Positions 53,463 through 61,902 of a stretch of 64,000 bases of DNA are shown in pieces. Source of the DNA: DAINPP01 sp036743375 (GTDB lineage: Bacteria > Thermotogota > Thermotogae > MWEM01). Where the stretch lies: assembly GCA_036743375.1 (NCBI GenBank), contig DAINPP010000002.1, forward strand, positions 76,820-140,819, given 5' to 3'. Position 1 is the first letter of the stretch; each line of letters begins with the position of its first letter. The notes under the pieces were generated by a model, which was given only the letters and a program-made list of their open reading frames with translations, was not told the origin of the DNA and searched no databases. The translations under genes were made by a program, and so were the position numbers.

Positions 53463-54545
53463 TTGTACGGACAAGCTCCGGGAAGAGCGAATATAATAGG
53501 TGAACACGTTGATTATAATGATGGCTATATCATGCCGTTTGCGATTGACAAGGTAACAAGGGTGACCGTAGAAGAATCAAAAGGTGATGAGTTCATAATC
53601 GGTTCAAAGGGATTTGACAAAAGAATTATAGCCAAAGATGAAATGATGAGAAATACGGGTGACTGGACCGATTATATAAAAGGGGCCTACATGATCCTGA
53701 CCGCTACCTTGAATTTGGATATCCCCCCCCTGATCATAGAAGTCGAATCGAATGTACCTCTTGGTGCGGGACTTTCAAGCAGCGCAGCCATAGAAGTGGC
53801 TACCTTGATTGCCCTGTCAGGTTATATGGGAATAGAACTGGACAAGAGAAATTTATACACAATGGCACAAACCGTTGAGCATAAATTTGTCGGTGTCATG
53901 TGTGGGATCATGGACCAGTTTATCTCGGTGATGGGGGCAAGGGACAAGGCGGTCTTTCTCGACACCATGACGATGGAATATGAATATGTTGATCTGAATA
54001 TGGAGGGGGCAGCGTTTTATATCATCAACTCAAACGTAAAACATTCTCTTGATGATGGAGATTACAATATCAGAAGAGAACAGTGTGAAAGTGCCCTGAA
54101 AAAACTGTCTCTCAACTCGTACAGAGAACTGACGACCGATGATCTTGAAGAAAATAAGACTCTTCTTTCAGAGATCGAATACAAGAGGGTTAGACATGTA
54201 CTGACGGAAAACATGAGGGTGCTGGCCTGTAAGGATGCCCTGTCGTCCGGTAACCTCCAGGAAGCCGGAAAACTTCTTTATCAGACACATCTAAGCCTGA
54301 GGGATGATTATGAATGCAGTTGTGTGGAGATTGATTTTCTTGTCAATGAATTCATGAAAAGGGATGAAGTTTATGGGGCAAGGATTATGGGAGGCGGTTT
54401 TGGCGGCAGTCTGATCCTTCTTGCGGATGAATCGTTTAAACCTGAATTTCTCGGCAAATTAAATCGGTCCTATAAAGAAAAATACGGTACCGGGTTTGAT
54501 GTCTACCAGGTCCGACCGGCGGAAGGGGCAAAGTTTGTTAAATAA
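53463..54545 (+). CDS. galK: galactokinase
   Basis: The protein is 360 aa of the GHMP kinase family. The start is TTG at 53463, nine bases from AAAGGAGGG; it reads MYGQAPGRANIIGEH, whereas an upstream GTG lies inside the ribosome site. The GHMP motifs are APGRANIIGEHVDYNDG (galactokinase signature), VPLGAGLSSSAA (phosphate loop) and ARIMGGGFGGSL. It phosphorylates galactose to galactose 1-phosphate. GalT and GalE are not in the window. Its stop overlaps the PP-loop ATPase start by 11 bases, an unusual partnership. Confidence 0.92.
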   Translation: MYGQAPGRANIIGEHVDYNDGYIMPFAIDKVTRVTVEESKGDEFIIGSKGFDKRIIAKDEMMRNTGDWTDYIKGAYMILTATLNLDIPPLIIEVESNVPLGAGLSSSAAIEVATLIALSGYMGIELDKRNLYTMAQTVEHKFVGVMCGIMDQFISVMGARDKAVFLDTMTMEYEYVDLNMEGAAFYIINSNVKHSLDDGDYNIRREQCESALKKLSLNSYRELTTDDLEENKTLLSEIEYKRVRHVLTENMRVLACKDALSSGNLQEAGKLLYQTHLSLRDDYECSCVEIDFLVNEFMKRDEVYGARIMGGGFGGSLILLADESFKPEFLGKLNRSYKEKYGTGFDVYQVRPAEGAKFVK

Positions 54546-55533
54546 ACAGACTGAAATACTTTCTGTGATCAACGAGATTAAAGATGATATAATGAAAACG
54601 GTAACCTGCTATCCTTTGCTTATAGGATTTTCGGGTGGTCTTGATTCTACCGCTCTGTCTTATCTTGCCGTCGATGCAATAGGGAAAGAGCATGTAAAAC
54701 TGATTCATGTAATATACGGTCCTTATACCTACTCAAAGACACTGGAAAATGTACTGAAGACAGCGGATGATATCGGTGTCGAGCTTTGTTTTGTGGATAT
54801 GAGAACAACACAGGAAAAGGTTTTAAAAAATGGTCCGGGATGCAATCGCTGCACCAAAGCGGTGAAGATAGCCGGCGTGAAGAGTTGTATCCAAGCTGAG
54901 AATCAGCTGATGGCTACGGGTGCCAATCAATCGGACAGCTGGGGAGAATACGGTTTTAAGGTGTTGAACGGTGTGTATGCCCCCTTTCTAAAATTGAACA
55001 AGGATGAAATAAACGGTATTCTTGCGTATTATGATGTTGAACGAACCCGGGTAAAGATTGGCGAATCGGCGTACAGAGAAGGTTGTAAGGCGAAGCATCT
55101 GCTGAAGATGATGGCATCACCGAAGTATCATGGACATTGTGTGAGTCTGGCGAATGAGATCCTGCTCGATATCCTGGAGGACGCCGGATTTTCAGCTGAG
55201 TTGGCAAATGTCAAGATAGTGGGACCGCTTGGAAGGAATATCGGTCTGATAAACATCAAACCCCTTCCGGAAAAACAGCTGACTGATGAGATCGTCAGGC
55301 GACTTGAGCACATAGATACACTGGATGAGGTTCTGCTCGTGGATAAACCACTCGAACTGAAGGTAATCGCCAACCCTTCCATATACAGATCGGAAAAGGC
55401 GCGCGCCGGTGTGGCGGAAGGTTTTCTCGGCAGAGAATTCGCACAGCCAATAACCTGCCGATGGTTGGAAAGCCCAAATAACAAATTGAATACCTATCAT
55501 GTAGTCGAAGCGAGGAAAATGGAGGATAAGTGA
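54535..55533 (+). CDS. PP-loop ATPase (ExsB/LarE/TtcA-like superfamily)
   Basis: The protein is 332 aa from TTG at 54535, six bases after GGAAGGGG inside galK. The PP-loop motif is GFSGGLDSTALSYLAV. Cys residues occur in GPGCNRC and REGCKAKH, the kind of Cys set that carries a metal-sulfur cluster or persulfide in tRNA-thiolation and LarE-type relatives. It may thiolate a tRNA or cofactor. The C-terminal third (about 230-332) contains no motif I know. Its operon position between galactokinase and a carbonic anhydrase gives no direct clue. Confidence 0.78.
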   Translation: MLNKQTEILSVINEIKDDIMKTVTCYPLLIGFSGGLDSTALSYLAVDAIGKEHVKLIHVIYGPYTYSKTLENVLKTADDIGVELCFVDMRTTQEKVLKNGPGCNRCTKAVKIAGVKSCIQAENQLMATGANQSDSWGEYGFKVLNGVYAPFLKLNKDEINGILAYYDVERTRVKIGESAYREGCKAKHLLKMMASPKYHGHCVSLANEILLDILEDAGFSAELANVKIVGPLGRNIGLINIKPLPEKQLTDEIVRRLEHIDTLDEVLLVDKPLELKVIANPSIYRSEKARAGVAEGFLGREFAQPITCRWLESPNNKLNTYHVVEARKMEDK

Positions 55534-56042
55534 TGATCATAAAATACAGAGGAAAAGCACCCGTTATTCATAAGGATGCATTTGTGGCTCCCAATGCAAC
55601 TATTATAGGCGATGTTCTGATTGAAGAAGGCGCCAGTATCTGGTATGGAGCTGTACTGAGAGGAGATATGGCCCCGATACGAATAGGGAAGAATTCAAAT
55701 ATACAGGATAACGCAACCGTTCATACGGATTCGGATAAACCCTCTATAATCGGGGAAAATGTGACGGTAGGACATAATGCGGTGATTCACGGATGCACCG
55801 TCGAAGATAATGCATTGATCGGAATAGGGGCAATTATCCTGAACAACGCGATTGTTAATTCCGGAGTAGTTGTCGCGGCGGCGTCCCTCGTCAAGGAGAA
55901 TTCAGTCTGTGAAAAATCAACACTGGTTGCAGGTGTACCGGCAACTACAAAAAAGACACTGGAGAACTCCGAGGAGCACCTGAGACAACATGCAATGAAA
56001 TATGTAACACTCGCGAAAGAACATGCAAGGGAAATCGATTGA
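55533..56042 (+). CDS. gamma-carbonic anhydrase-like hexapeptide repeat protein
   Basis: The protein is 170 aa made of hexapeptide repeats forming a left-handed beta-helix (AFVAPNATIIGDVLIEEGASIW, in outline). The zinc-ligand histidines appear at HTDSDKP, GHNAVIHG and within the second helix turn. Its ATG is within a base or two of the PP-loop gene's stop, with GGAGGATAAG upstream. Members interconvert CO2 and bicarbonate or act as acyl-transferase-like scaffolds; activity is not certain without the full active-site set. Confidence 0.88.
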   Translation: MIIKYRGKAPVIHKDAFVAPNATIIGDVLIEEGASIWYGAVLRGDMAPIRIGKNSNIQDNATVHTDSDKPSIIGENVTVGHNAVIHGCTVEDNALIGIGAIILNNAIVNSGVVVAAASLVKENSVCEKSTLVAGVPATTKKTLENSEEHLRQHAMKYVTLAKEHAREID

Positions 56043-56043
56043 C

Positions 56044-56817
56044 ATGTGGTTTGACAGTATACCGGAAAGTACGATGATTGCCGCTCCGGAATGCGAAGAA
56101 CAATGGTATGACGGTGGGGAGACCGCTGTTCTTCTGATTCACGGATATACGGGTTCACCGCATGATATGATCTATCTTGGCAAGCGGTTGAACAAAGCGG
56201 GATATACGGTTTATATCCCGAGGCTTCCGGGTCATGGAACAAATCATATGGATTTTCTCAACAGCGGATGGAATGACTGGCTGAGGAGATGCGTAGATGC
56301 TTATCTCCTTCTGAAAAGGAAATTCAGGACGGTTTATATCTCCGGACTTTCCATGGGAGGCGTTTTAACCCTGCTGATCGCTTCAAAATTCAATCCGAAA
56401 AAGATAGCACTCGCAGCACCGGCTATAGAAACTTCAAACAACGCAATCAAACTGACACCGGTTATCAGATATTTTAAGAAAGCGATGCCAAAAGGTGGAA
56501 AAGTATCTTATGATGAAGAGTATCTGAATTATCTTCAGAGCGAATACTGGTGTAATAACTGGCCGACAAAACTGGCGGATCTGCTGAAATTACAGAACCT
56601 TTCTAAGGAAAGGCTGAATCTCGTCAGATCGGATTGTCTGATCATCGTATCCGAAAAAGACGAAACGGTGCCTTTGAAAGCGGCAGAGATTATTGACAAG
56701 GGGATTAATTCATCTATCAAAAAGACCGTTGTTCTGAAAAACAGTCCGCATGTCGTTGTAAACGATTGCGAAAAGGAAAAAGTGGCAGATGAAATCATTA
56801 CTTGGTTTAACGAATGA
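56044..56817 (+). CDS. alpha/beta hydrolase, Est30/monoacylglycerol-lipase-like carboxylesterase
   Basis: The protein is 257 aa. The oxyanion motif LLIHGYTGSPHDM is at about 31-43, the nucleophile S103 is in GLSMGG, the acid is D206 (SEKDETVP) and H236 is in NSPHVVV. This set matches the Est30-type thermostable esterases. It is cytoplasmic, with no signal peptide, and probably hydrolyses short acyl esters or lysolipids. It starts one base after the carbonic anhydrase stop (AAGGGA upstream), so it belongs to the galK operon. Confidence 0.87.
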   Translation: MWFDSIPESTMIAAPECEEQWYDGGETAVLLIHGYTGSPHDMIYLGKRLNKAGYTVYIPRLPGHGTNHMDFLNSGWNDWLRRCVDAYLLLKRKFRTVYISGLSMGGVLTLLIASKFNPKKIALAAPAIETSNNAIKLTPVIRYFKKAMPKGGKVSYDEEYLNYLQSEYWCNNWPTKLADLLKLQNLSKERLNLVRSDCLIIVSEKDETVPLKAAEIIDKGINSSIKKTVVLKNSPHVVVNDCEKEKVADEIITWFNE

Positions 56818-56820
56818 ATT

Positions 56821-56847
56821 GAACTTTTTTTTATAAACTTCGTCTAA
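56821..56847 (+). promoter_or_regulatory. sigma-E-like ECF promoter of the sigma factor gene
   Basis: GAACTT (56821-56826), a 16-base spacer and TCTAA (56843-56847) match the sigma-E class consensus (GAACTT, about 16 bases, TCTGA or TCTAA). It lies 23 bases before the sigma factor start, so the gene is probably self-activated. Confidence 0.65.
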
Positions 56848-56869
56848 ACCTATGTGGGGGGGAAATCTC

Positions 56870-57478
56870 GTGTTTTCCAATCCGAAAGGAAATGAAAACA
56901 ACCAGAGCGAGAACCGCGAGGCTGAGCAAAGGTTCATCAAGGCCCTTAAAAAGAAGAAAATGTGGGCTTATGAGAAGTTATACGATGAATATGCCGGCAT
57001 GGTTGGCGGAATAGCAAAGTCTTATCTAAGAGCCGATGATGTGGATGATGTTGTACAGGAAGTTTTCATGAGGGTATACAAGAGCATCAGGCGGTTCAAC
57101 GGAGATTCTGCTTTTTCCACTTGGCTTTACAGGATTACAGTAAATGTGTGTAAAGATATTCTAAAAAAGTACAGCAAGCGTTCTGAAACCTTTACCGACT
57201 TTGATGATGAAGAGCCGGGGGGTGTCAGAGAACCCTCTTCTGATATAGACATAGAAGAAGAGATCCACAGAGAGATGAAGATTCAGAATTTCAGGAAGAT
57301 TCTGGATCAGCTGTCGGAAGAGGATAATTTGTTTATCACATTGAGGGATATTCAGGGTTTAGATTACGAAGAAATCGGAAATGTTGTCGGTAAGCCAATC
57401 GGTACTGTAAAAAGCAGGATCTATTATGCGAGAAAGAGACTGAAAAAATTACTACAACAAAATGATATCGGGGATTGA
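56870..57478 (+). CDS. rpoE: ECF sigma factor (RpoE/SigW-like)
   Basis: The protein is 202 aa from GTG at 56870; an upstream ATG at 56852 has no site before it. Region 2 has AYEKLYDEYAGMVGGIAKSYL and DDVDDVVQEVFMRVYKSI, the -10 recognition and core-binding part. Region 4 has SEEDNLFITLRDIQGLDYEEIGNVVGKPIGTVKSRIYYARKRL, the -35-binding helix-turn-helix (outline). An acidic linker (about 125-145) connects them. It is the first gene of a cassette with a zinc-finger anti-sigma and an RseB-like protein, which together form an envelope-stress switch. Confidence 0.93.
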   Translation: MFSNPKGNENNQSENREAEQRFIKALKKKKMWAYEKLYDEYAGMVGGIAKSYLRADDVDDVVQEVFMRVYKSIRRFNGDSAFSTWLYRITVNVCKDILKKYSKRSETFTDFDDEEPGGVREPSSDIDIEEEIHREMKIQNFRKILDQLSEEDNLFITLRDIQGLDYEEIGNVVGKPIGTVKSRIYYARKRLKKLLQQNDIGD

Positions 57479-57500
57479 GTTACTTTGAGGAGGTATTCAG

Positions 57501-57977
57501 ATGGACTGTAAAGAGTTCAGAGATATACAATTAGACCGTTACTTAGACAACGAAATGAACTCAAAGGAAATTAGAGAATTCAGAGAACATATGGAACATT
57601 GTCCTGATTGTAAGGCGTTCTTTCATACCTATAAAAATCTAATGGATGTTCAGGAGATGAACTTTGAATACAAACCGGGTGTCAACAGTAGAATAAAGTT
57701 TACCAAGGCCGTTAAAAAAAGAAGAAATCTTCCTTATCAGGTGGCTGCCGGTTTTGCTGTTGTTGCCATTGCCGTCTTTGGCACAAAGACGTTTATCGAC
57801 TTCAATACCATCAATCAGCGTTATGAAACGATCGTCAACAAGAGCGTAGAGATGCTTAATTCTGCAGAAAACAATAGAGAGCTGAATCTCAGTTCAAAGA
57901 GTGCAATGAACGTAGGGGCCGATATCCAAAGCAGAACGGAGAAGATATACAATCTTATAAATGACGGGGAAAAATAA
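57501..57977 (+). CDS. anti-sigma factor, zinc-finger (ZAS) membrane protein
   Basis: The protein is 158 aa. The cytoplasmic N-terminus has the zinc motif H30-x3-C34-x2-C37 (EHMEHCPDCKAF) with C3 as a further candidate ligand. A single membrane helix lies at about 78-95 and the C-terminal 60 residues are outside. It would hold the adjacent ECF sigma factor at the membrane until regulated proteolysis frees it. AGGAGGT precedes the ATG. Its length and topology are typical of RseA/RsiW-type inhibitors. Confidence 0.9.
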   Translation: MDCKEFRDIQLDRYLDNEMNSKEIREFREHMEHCPDCKAFFHTYKNLMDVQEMNFEYKPGVNSRIKFTKAVKKRRNLPYQVAAGFAVVAIAVFGTKTFIDFNTINQRYETIVNKSVEMLNSAENNRELNLSSKSAMNVGADIQSRTEKIYNLINDGEK

Positions 57978-58029
57978 TATTTCTAATCCAATCGTGATCA
58001 AATAAATAATAGAGTAATTAGGAGACGTT

Positions 58030-59085
58030 ATGCCCTTTTTCAGAAATAGAAATTTTTTTGTGATTATATTTTCTGTTCTTTTTTTTGTTCTGTCTTTTTC
58101 TGAGGTTCCGGATGAAAAGGAATATTCGACTCTCGACGTGACAACGGAGGCTTCTCAGGTTGTCATAGCACCGGATGAGTTTATCAGAAAAATAAAAGAA
58201 GCTTATCAAGACAACTGCATTTCAGGAACGCGTATCATGATGGAAAGCGGTGAGGCTTCGAGGTACAGATACGAATACATCATGCGAAACGGTTATAACA
58301 AGGTCGTCTCTCTTACGATGCCTTACAGGGTAACCTGGTACAGATACAACAATAAAGGTTATATCATACTTGACGGAAAACGTACGGTAATGGAAGATCT
58401 GATGAAAGACCTTGAAGATGTCTTTCTTGAAGATTTAAATCCGGATTCCGTTGAGATAAAGACCTCTGAGATTCTTTACAGCGGTATACCGGCGTATTAT
58501 GCCTCCGTTTACGGAGAAGACTTCACCTATCGTGTTATCGTTTTAAAACAGAGTATGAATTTCATAAGAATTGAAAAACAGACACTCGGAAAACAGATCA
58601 TCATGTTTTATGACAATCTGAACGCCGGAGAGAAAGAAACTTTTGAGAATCAAATGATTTGGTATAAGGAAATCCCATTGGGGAATTCCTTCAAACCGTT
58701 GCAGAATTCGACTGTAACGACAAACGAAAATGCTTCGGATACTACCGGTTCGGTTTCCTCCACTGAAATACAGACCGCAGAATTTGAAAGGCTGCTGGCT
58801 TCGGTTGCAAGCAAATATTCCGTCAAAAAGACCGAGACAGTGGAATTTTCCGATGCGGAGGCGATGTTTGTAACTTATTCATCGGAAGAACTTGATGCAC
58901 CTTTTGTTGTCTCTGTTATCATCTACAAATCAAATTCCGCACAGATGAGTGAAAATCTCCTCGGAAAAATCCCAGAGAATTATAATCATTATCAGAAGAT
59001 AAAAGAGAACATAGAAGTCAACGTTATCGGCGCTCACGATCCAAGCTTCCTGAAATCGGTAGCGGAAATGATCCTTCAGGACTAA
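58030..59085 (+). CDS. RseB/MucB-like periplasmic regulator
   Basis: The protein is 351 aa. A signal peptide or anchor helix (about 8-27) is followed by a domain with the MucB/RseB pattern: CISGTRIMMES, YEYIMRNGYNKVVSLTMPYRVTWYRYNNKGYIIL (outline) and ILYSGIPAYYASVYGEDFTYR. In RseB this lipid-binding-like domain shields the anti-sigma factor from proteolysis. The second half (about 230-351) contains no motif known to me. It lies 53 bases after the anti-sigma gene with AGGAGACG upstream. The cassette sigma / anti-sigma / RseB-like is complete here without a protease gene. Confidence 0.85.
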   Translation: MPFFRNRNFFVIIFSVLFFVLSFSEVPDEKEYSTLDVTTEASQVVIAPDEFIRKIKEAYQDNCISGTRIMMESGEASRYRYEYIMRNGYNKVVSLTMPYRVTWYRYNNKGYIILDGKRTVMEDLMKDLEDVFLEDLNPDSVEIKTSEILYSGIPAYYASVYGEDFTYRVIVLKQSMNFIRIEKQTLGKQIIMFYDNLNAGEKETFENQMIWYKEIPLGNSFKPLQNSTVTTNENASDTTGSVSSTEIQTAEFERLLASVASKYSVKKTETVEFSDAEAMFVTYSSEELDAPFVVSVIIYKSNSAQMSENLLGKIPENYNHYQKIKENIEVNVIGAHDPSFLKSVAEMILQD

Positions 59086-59140
59086 CCTTTTTGAATCACA
59101 AACTGTTCTTGAATCTTTCATGTTTATTTAAACCAGCTAC

Positions 59141-59169
59141 TTGACCTGTTAGTTTCATTATGCTATAAT
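59141..59169 (+). promoter_or_regulatory. promoter of the tRNA-Ser gene
   Basis: TTGACC (59141-59146), a 17-base spacer and TATAAT (59164-59169) with an extended TGC before it. The tRNA 5' end is 11 bases after the -10. Confidence 0.8.
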
Positions 59170-59179
59170 ACCACGCGTT

Positions 59180-59267
59180 GGAGAGATGGCCGAGCGGTCG
59201 AAGGCGCACGCTTGGAGTGCGTGTTATGGGAAACCATACGTGGGTTCAAATCCCACTCTCTCCGCCA
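59180..59267 (+). tRNA. trnS-GGA: tRNA-Ser (anticodon GGA), CCA encoded
   Basis: The gene is 88 bases including the encoded CCA. The acceptor stem GGAGAGA pairs with TCTCTCC. The anticodon stem CACGC/GCGTG carries the loop TTGGAGT with anticodon GGA, reading UCC and UCU. The long variable arm TATGG-GAAA-CCATA is a class II serine feature. The T arm is GTGGG-TTCAAAT-CCCAC. Confidence 0.97.
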
Positions 59268-59271
59268 GAAG

Positions 59272-59305
59272 AAAGCCGGACTTTAAAAGTCCGGCTTTTG
59301 TTTTT
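59272..59305 (+). terminator. terminator of the tRNA-Ser gene
   Basis: AAAGCCGGACTTT pairs with AAAGTCCGGCTTT, followed by TGTTTTT. Confidence 0.88.
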
Positions 59306-59393
59306 GTCCGCAAGACGATCAGCTTCGAAAATTGTCCCCTCGGCCCCTTTACCTTTAATCCATAAGCGCTTTTTGGTCGTTAATTAAACATTT

Positions 59394-59423
59394 TTGTTTA
59401 GCAAACCGGTAAATTGTTAGAAT
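59394..59423 (+). promoter_or_regulatory. promoter of the 163-aa protein gene
   Basis: A weak -35 TTGTTT (59394-59399), then an extended -10 TGTTAGAAT (59415-59423). Confidence 0.4.
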
Positions 59424-59443
59424 AGACAGGAAGATTACCGGCA

Positions 59444-59935
59444 ATGGAAGGGGGAGGTTTTCTGTTTGACTTAAAGGGCAAAACAAAGATGATCTTCATT
59501 CTTCTGATCATAGCAAGTGGAGTTTTAATTTCAAAAGAGATAAAAATAAACTATGTGTTTGATAACGGGGATCTTAAACTGACAGAGGAGTTAATGGTTT
59601 CCTCATCTATACACTATAAAGATTATGAGATGTATGTTGTCTTTAAAAAAGGAGAACTCACATATTCCACTGATGTGAAGAAGACTAACGGATTACTGAA
59701 AGCGGTTGAACTGATCCCTGTGGCCGTCATACGTGTAAAAAAGGATAATCCGCATATTGGACATGACTCGTATAGTATAAAAATGATCAATGAGACGGAC
59801 GGGATAGAAAGACTCGATGAACTCATGACTATTGCAGAAAAACTATGCCTTGGCAAGTCTGTTTCCAAATCTATTTCCCTTAATTTTGAACTCAGTGAGA
59901 TCATAATGATTCTTCAGATACTAGAACTATTATAA
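59444..59935 (+). CDS. 163-aa membrane-anchored protein of unknown function
   Basis: One N-terminal membrane helix lies near 15-32 (MIFILLIIASGVLI) and the rest would lie outside the cytoplasm. It begins MEGGGFLFDLKGK. The mature part mixes strands (INYVFDNGDLKLTEEL, YEMYVVFKKGELTYST) with a helix (DELMTIAEKLCLG). The ATG at 59444 has AGGAAG ten bases upstream. The GGGGGAGG inside codons 2-5 could equally serve a CTG start at 59462. No known domain is recognised. It stands alone between the tRNA and a convergent MFS gene. Confidence 0.65.
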   Translation: MEGGGFLFDLKGKTKMIFILLIIASGVLISKEIKINYVFDNGDLKLTEELMVSSSIHYKDYEMYVVFKKGELTYSTDVKKTNGLLKAVELIPVAVIRVKKDNPHIGHDSYSIKMINETDGIERLDELMTIAEKLCLGKSVSKSISLNFELSEIIMILQILELL

Positions 59936-59987
59936 AGAGTCTGACAGAGTCGGAAGTACGGTTGCGCGTATTGAACTAAAGAAATAG

Positions 59988-60015
59988 AGGGGCATTTCTC
60001 ATGAAATTGCCCCAT
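59988..60015. terminator. possible weak hairpin terminator
   Basis: GGGGCATTTC and GAAATTGCCCC form an imperfect stem between convergent genes, with no clear T-run on either side. Confidence 0.4.
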
Positions 60016-60032
60016 TATCGTTCTGTTTTTTA

Positions 60033-61154
60033 TCAGGCTTTTTTCTTTCTGCCGTACCGATAGGAGAAAAAGATCATCAACACCGATAAGACGATTGAAA
60101 AGGCAGAAATACTCAGCAGCAGAAAACTGAGATTGTTTCCGAATGCGGCAGCGTAACCTGCACCGATAAAGCCCCCGGTTGACCAGGCAAATCCCATCGT
60201 GACAGAAGACGCAAAAGCCTTGTTTGAGGGCATTCTTGATTGCGCTTCCACAATGTTTGCAGACATGGTGAGAAAACCACCGGCATCAAAGAGCAGGAAA
60301 CAGACCGCACGAATGAAATTGTCAGGAACGTAGAAGAAGAGCAACCCCATGATTCCCATAATCAGGAATCCTATCAGATTGATCTTAAAGATTCCGATCT
60401 TCTCTCTCAGCATCACCCCGATATAAGTAGTACACATTCCGGCAAGCAGACCGATGGTAATGACCGTACCACCGGTTATGAGAGAAGCTCCCTTTTCGTT
60501 CAGAAATATCGGAACATAGGTGTGGAATGTGTCCATGATAAAGCTTCTGAATGCAACTACGATAAAAAGCGGGAGGATCATTTTTAAGGCTGAAAAACCC
60601 GGGAACTTTTTCTTGACTACCGTTTCCTTCTCATGTCTTACGACTCTTGGAATAAAAGGCAACAGGAGAATAAAGATCCCGATGGAAAGAAAATACAGTT
60701 TATCAAAACCAATTGTACTTGTGTAGGTGGTGATAACAACAGGACCTGCGGCTGATCCAAGCGTTCCGAAGACCGAAAAGAGAGCGATATCCTTTCCCCT
60801 GTGCCGGCTTCCCGCAAGACTCGCCCCAATCGGATGATAGGCTGAATTTAAAAGGGTGATCAGGAAGACAAAAACAATCAGCATCGAGAAGGAATTTGAA
60901 AACCCCACCACGCCTACCAGTCCTATAATCCCTATCAACAAAATCAGGATATGCAATCCATCACGTTTGACATTATCATAGAACAAACCAAAACCAATCT
61001 GCATGAGTGCTGCAACTGAAGAAATCAAGGCCATCGTGCTTCCGAATGTGGCTGAATCTATTCCGAATCTTTCGATGAAATAGGGACCCAGCGGTTTGAA
61101 CATCGTTCCCAGAAAATCCGATAAAAAGTGCGACATCGTCGCGATGAAGAGCAT
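60033..61154 (-). CDS. MFS transporter
   Basis: The protein is 373 aa with about 11-12 membrane helices. MFS signature A-like residues are seen at GFGLFYDNVKRDGLH after helix 2. The second half starts near ALKMILPLFIVVAFRSFIM. Sequence character resembles the fosmidomycin-resistance/sugar-efflux branch (SNSFSMLIVF.. AYHPIGASLAG), but the substrate is not assignable. GAGGTGATATC precedes the ATG. It is divergent from the TetR gene 170 bases away; the TetR operator is close to that gene's start, so shared control is uncertain. Confidence 0.85.
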   Translation of the reverse strand: MLFIATMSHFLSDFLGTMFKPLGPYFIERFGIDSATFGSTMALISSVAALMQIGFGLFYDNVKRDGLHILILLIGIIGLVGVVGFSNSFSMLIVFVFLITLLNSAYHPIGASLAGSRHRGKDIALFSVFGTLGSAAGPVVITTYTSTIGFDKLYFLSIGIFILLLPFIPRVVRHEKETVVKKKFPGFSALKMILPLFIVVAFRSFIMDTFHTYVPIFLNEKGASLITGGTVITIGLLAGMCTTYIGVMLREKIGIFKINLIGFLIMGIMGLLFFYVPDNFIRAVCFLLFDAGGFLTMSANIVEAQSRMPSNKAFASSVTMGFAWSTGGFIGAGYAAAFGNNLSFLLLSISAFSIVLSVLMIFFSYRYGRKKKA

Positions 61155-61255
61155 GATATCACCTCATATGATTAGAATTCCTAAGTATTATATCATCAAG
61201 TATGATCTTTTGTTCTTCATATCTTTTTATATCTTTTTTATGAAATTCCTGAAAC

Positions 61256-61284
61256 TTGACAAATAAAAAGGGAAATGATAAGAT
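61256..61284 (+). promoter_or_regulatory. promoter of the TetR operon
   Basis: TTGACA (61256-61261), a 17-base spacer and TAAGAT (61279-61284), with an extended TGA before the -10. Transcription would start inside the palindrome that follows. Confidence 0.8.
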
Positions 61285-61285
61285 A

Positions 61286-61311
61286 TTACCACTGGTAATT
61301 ACCAGTGGTAA
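61286..61311 (+). promoter_or_regulatory. perfect 26-bp palindromic operator, probable TetR binding site
   Basis: TTACCACTGGTAA is followed at once by its exact reverse complement TTACCAGTGGTAA. Each half also contains TTACC...GGTAA. It begins one base after the -10 and covers the expected start point, so a bound repressor would block initiation. It lies 15 bases before the TetR start. Confidence 0.85.
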
Positions 61312-61326
61312 CTTAAGGGGGCGGAT

Positions 61327-61902
61327 ATGATCAAACGACATCTGAGTGCGGAGATAATTTTGGAGAAAACATTAGAATTAATAAAGCGGCAGGAAGGGGC
61401 ATCACAGCTGAATCTGAGAAAGATAGCCAAGGAACTTGAATGTGCGCATACCAACATATACAACTATTTCTCATCCTATAACGATTTAATATGGTCTGCA
61501 GCGGCGGAGGCGATGATGAGACTTTCCAACGAAATGTTCGAAGAAGAAACCGTTGAAGGATTTGTGAGAAGATACGTTTCGTTTGCCTTTGAGAACAAGG
61601 GGTATTACAAACTGATCTGGTATGAAAATTTTCAGACGGAGATGCCGGATAAATTGAAGGAAAAATTGGGGTATCCATCGATGAAGGCGGCTGAGATCTA
61701 TGCCCTGCAGATGAAGCGACCGATTGAAGAGATCATCGGAACCATGCATATCGCCTTTGCCTATACGCATGGCATGCTGACGATGTATCTAAACAATCGT
61801 ATAGAAACTGCGGAAGAAGGCGTAGAAACCTATAAGGAAAACATCATACAAACCGCATTGAGCATTCTTTTAAAGACTGACATTACTGGAGGTAGAAAAT
61901 GA
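61327..61902 (+). CDS. TetR family transcriptional regulator
   Basis: The protein is 191 aa. The TetR helix-turn-helix is at about 8-52 (QLNLRKIAKELECAHTNIYNYFSSYNDL), and the C-terminal all-helical domain resembles the TetR/WHG-type ligand domain (RRYVSFAFENKGYYKLIWYEN). GGGGGCG precedes the ATG. Its own promoter carries a perfect palindrome at the start site, so it represses its own operon. The two downstream genes (unknown membrane protein and DUF3795) are coupled to it and are its probable targets. Confidence 0.92.
   Translation: MIKRHLSAEIILEKTLELIKRQEGASQLNLRKIAKELECAHTNIYNYFSSYNDLIWSAAAEAMMRLSNEMFEEETVEGFVRRYVSFAFENKGYYKLIWYENFQTEMPDKLKEKLGYPSMKAAEIYALQMKRPIEEIIGTMHIAFAYTHGMLTMYLNNRIETAEEGVETYKENIIQTALSILLKTDITGGRK

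Noticed and set aside
54496..54535. An upstream start for the PP-loop ATPase
   Set aside because: The extra codons lie deep in galK and lack a ribosome site, while TTG at 54535 has GGAAGGGG six bases before it.
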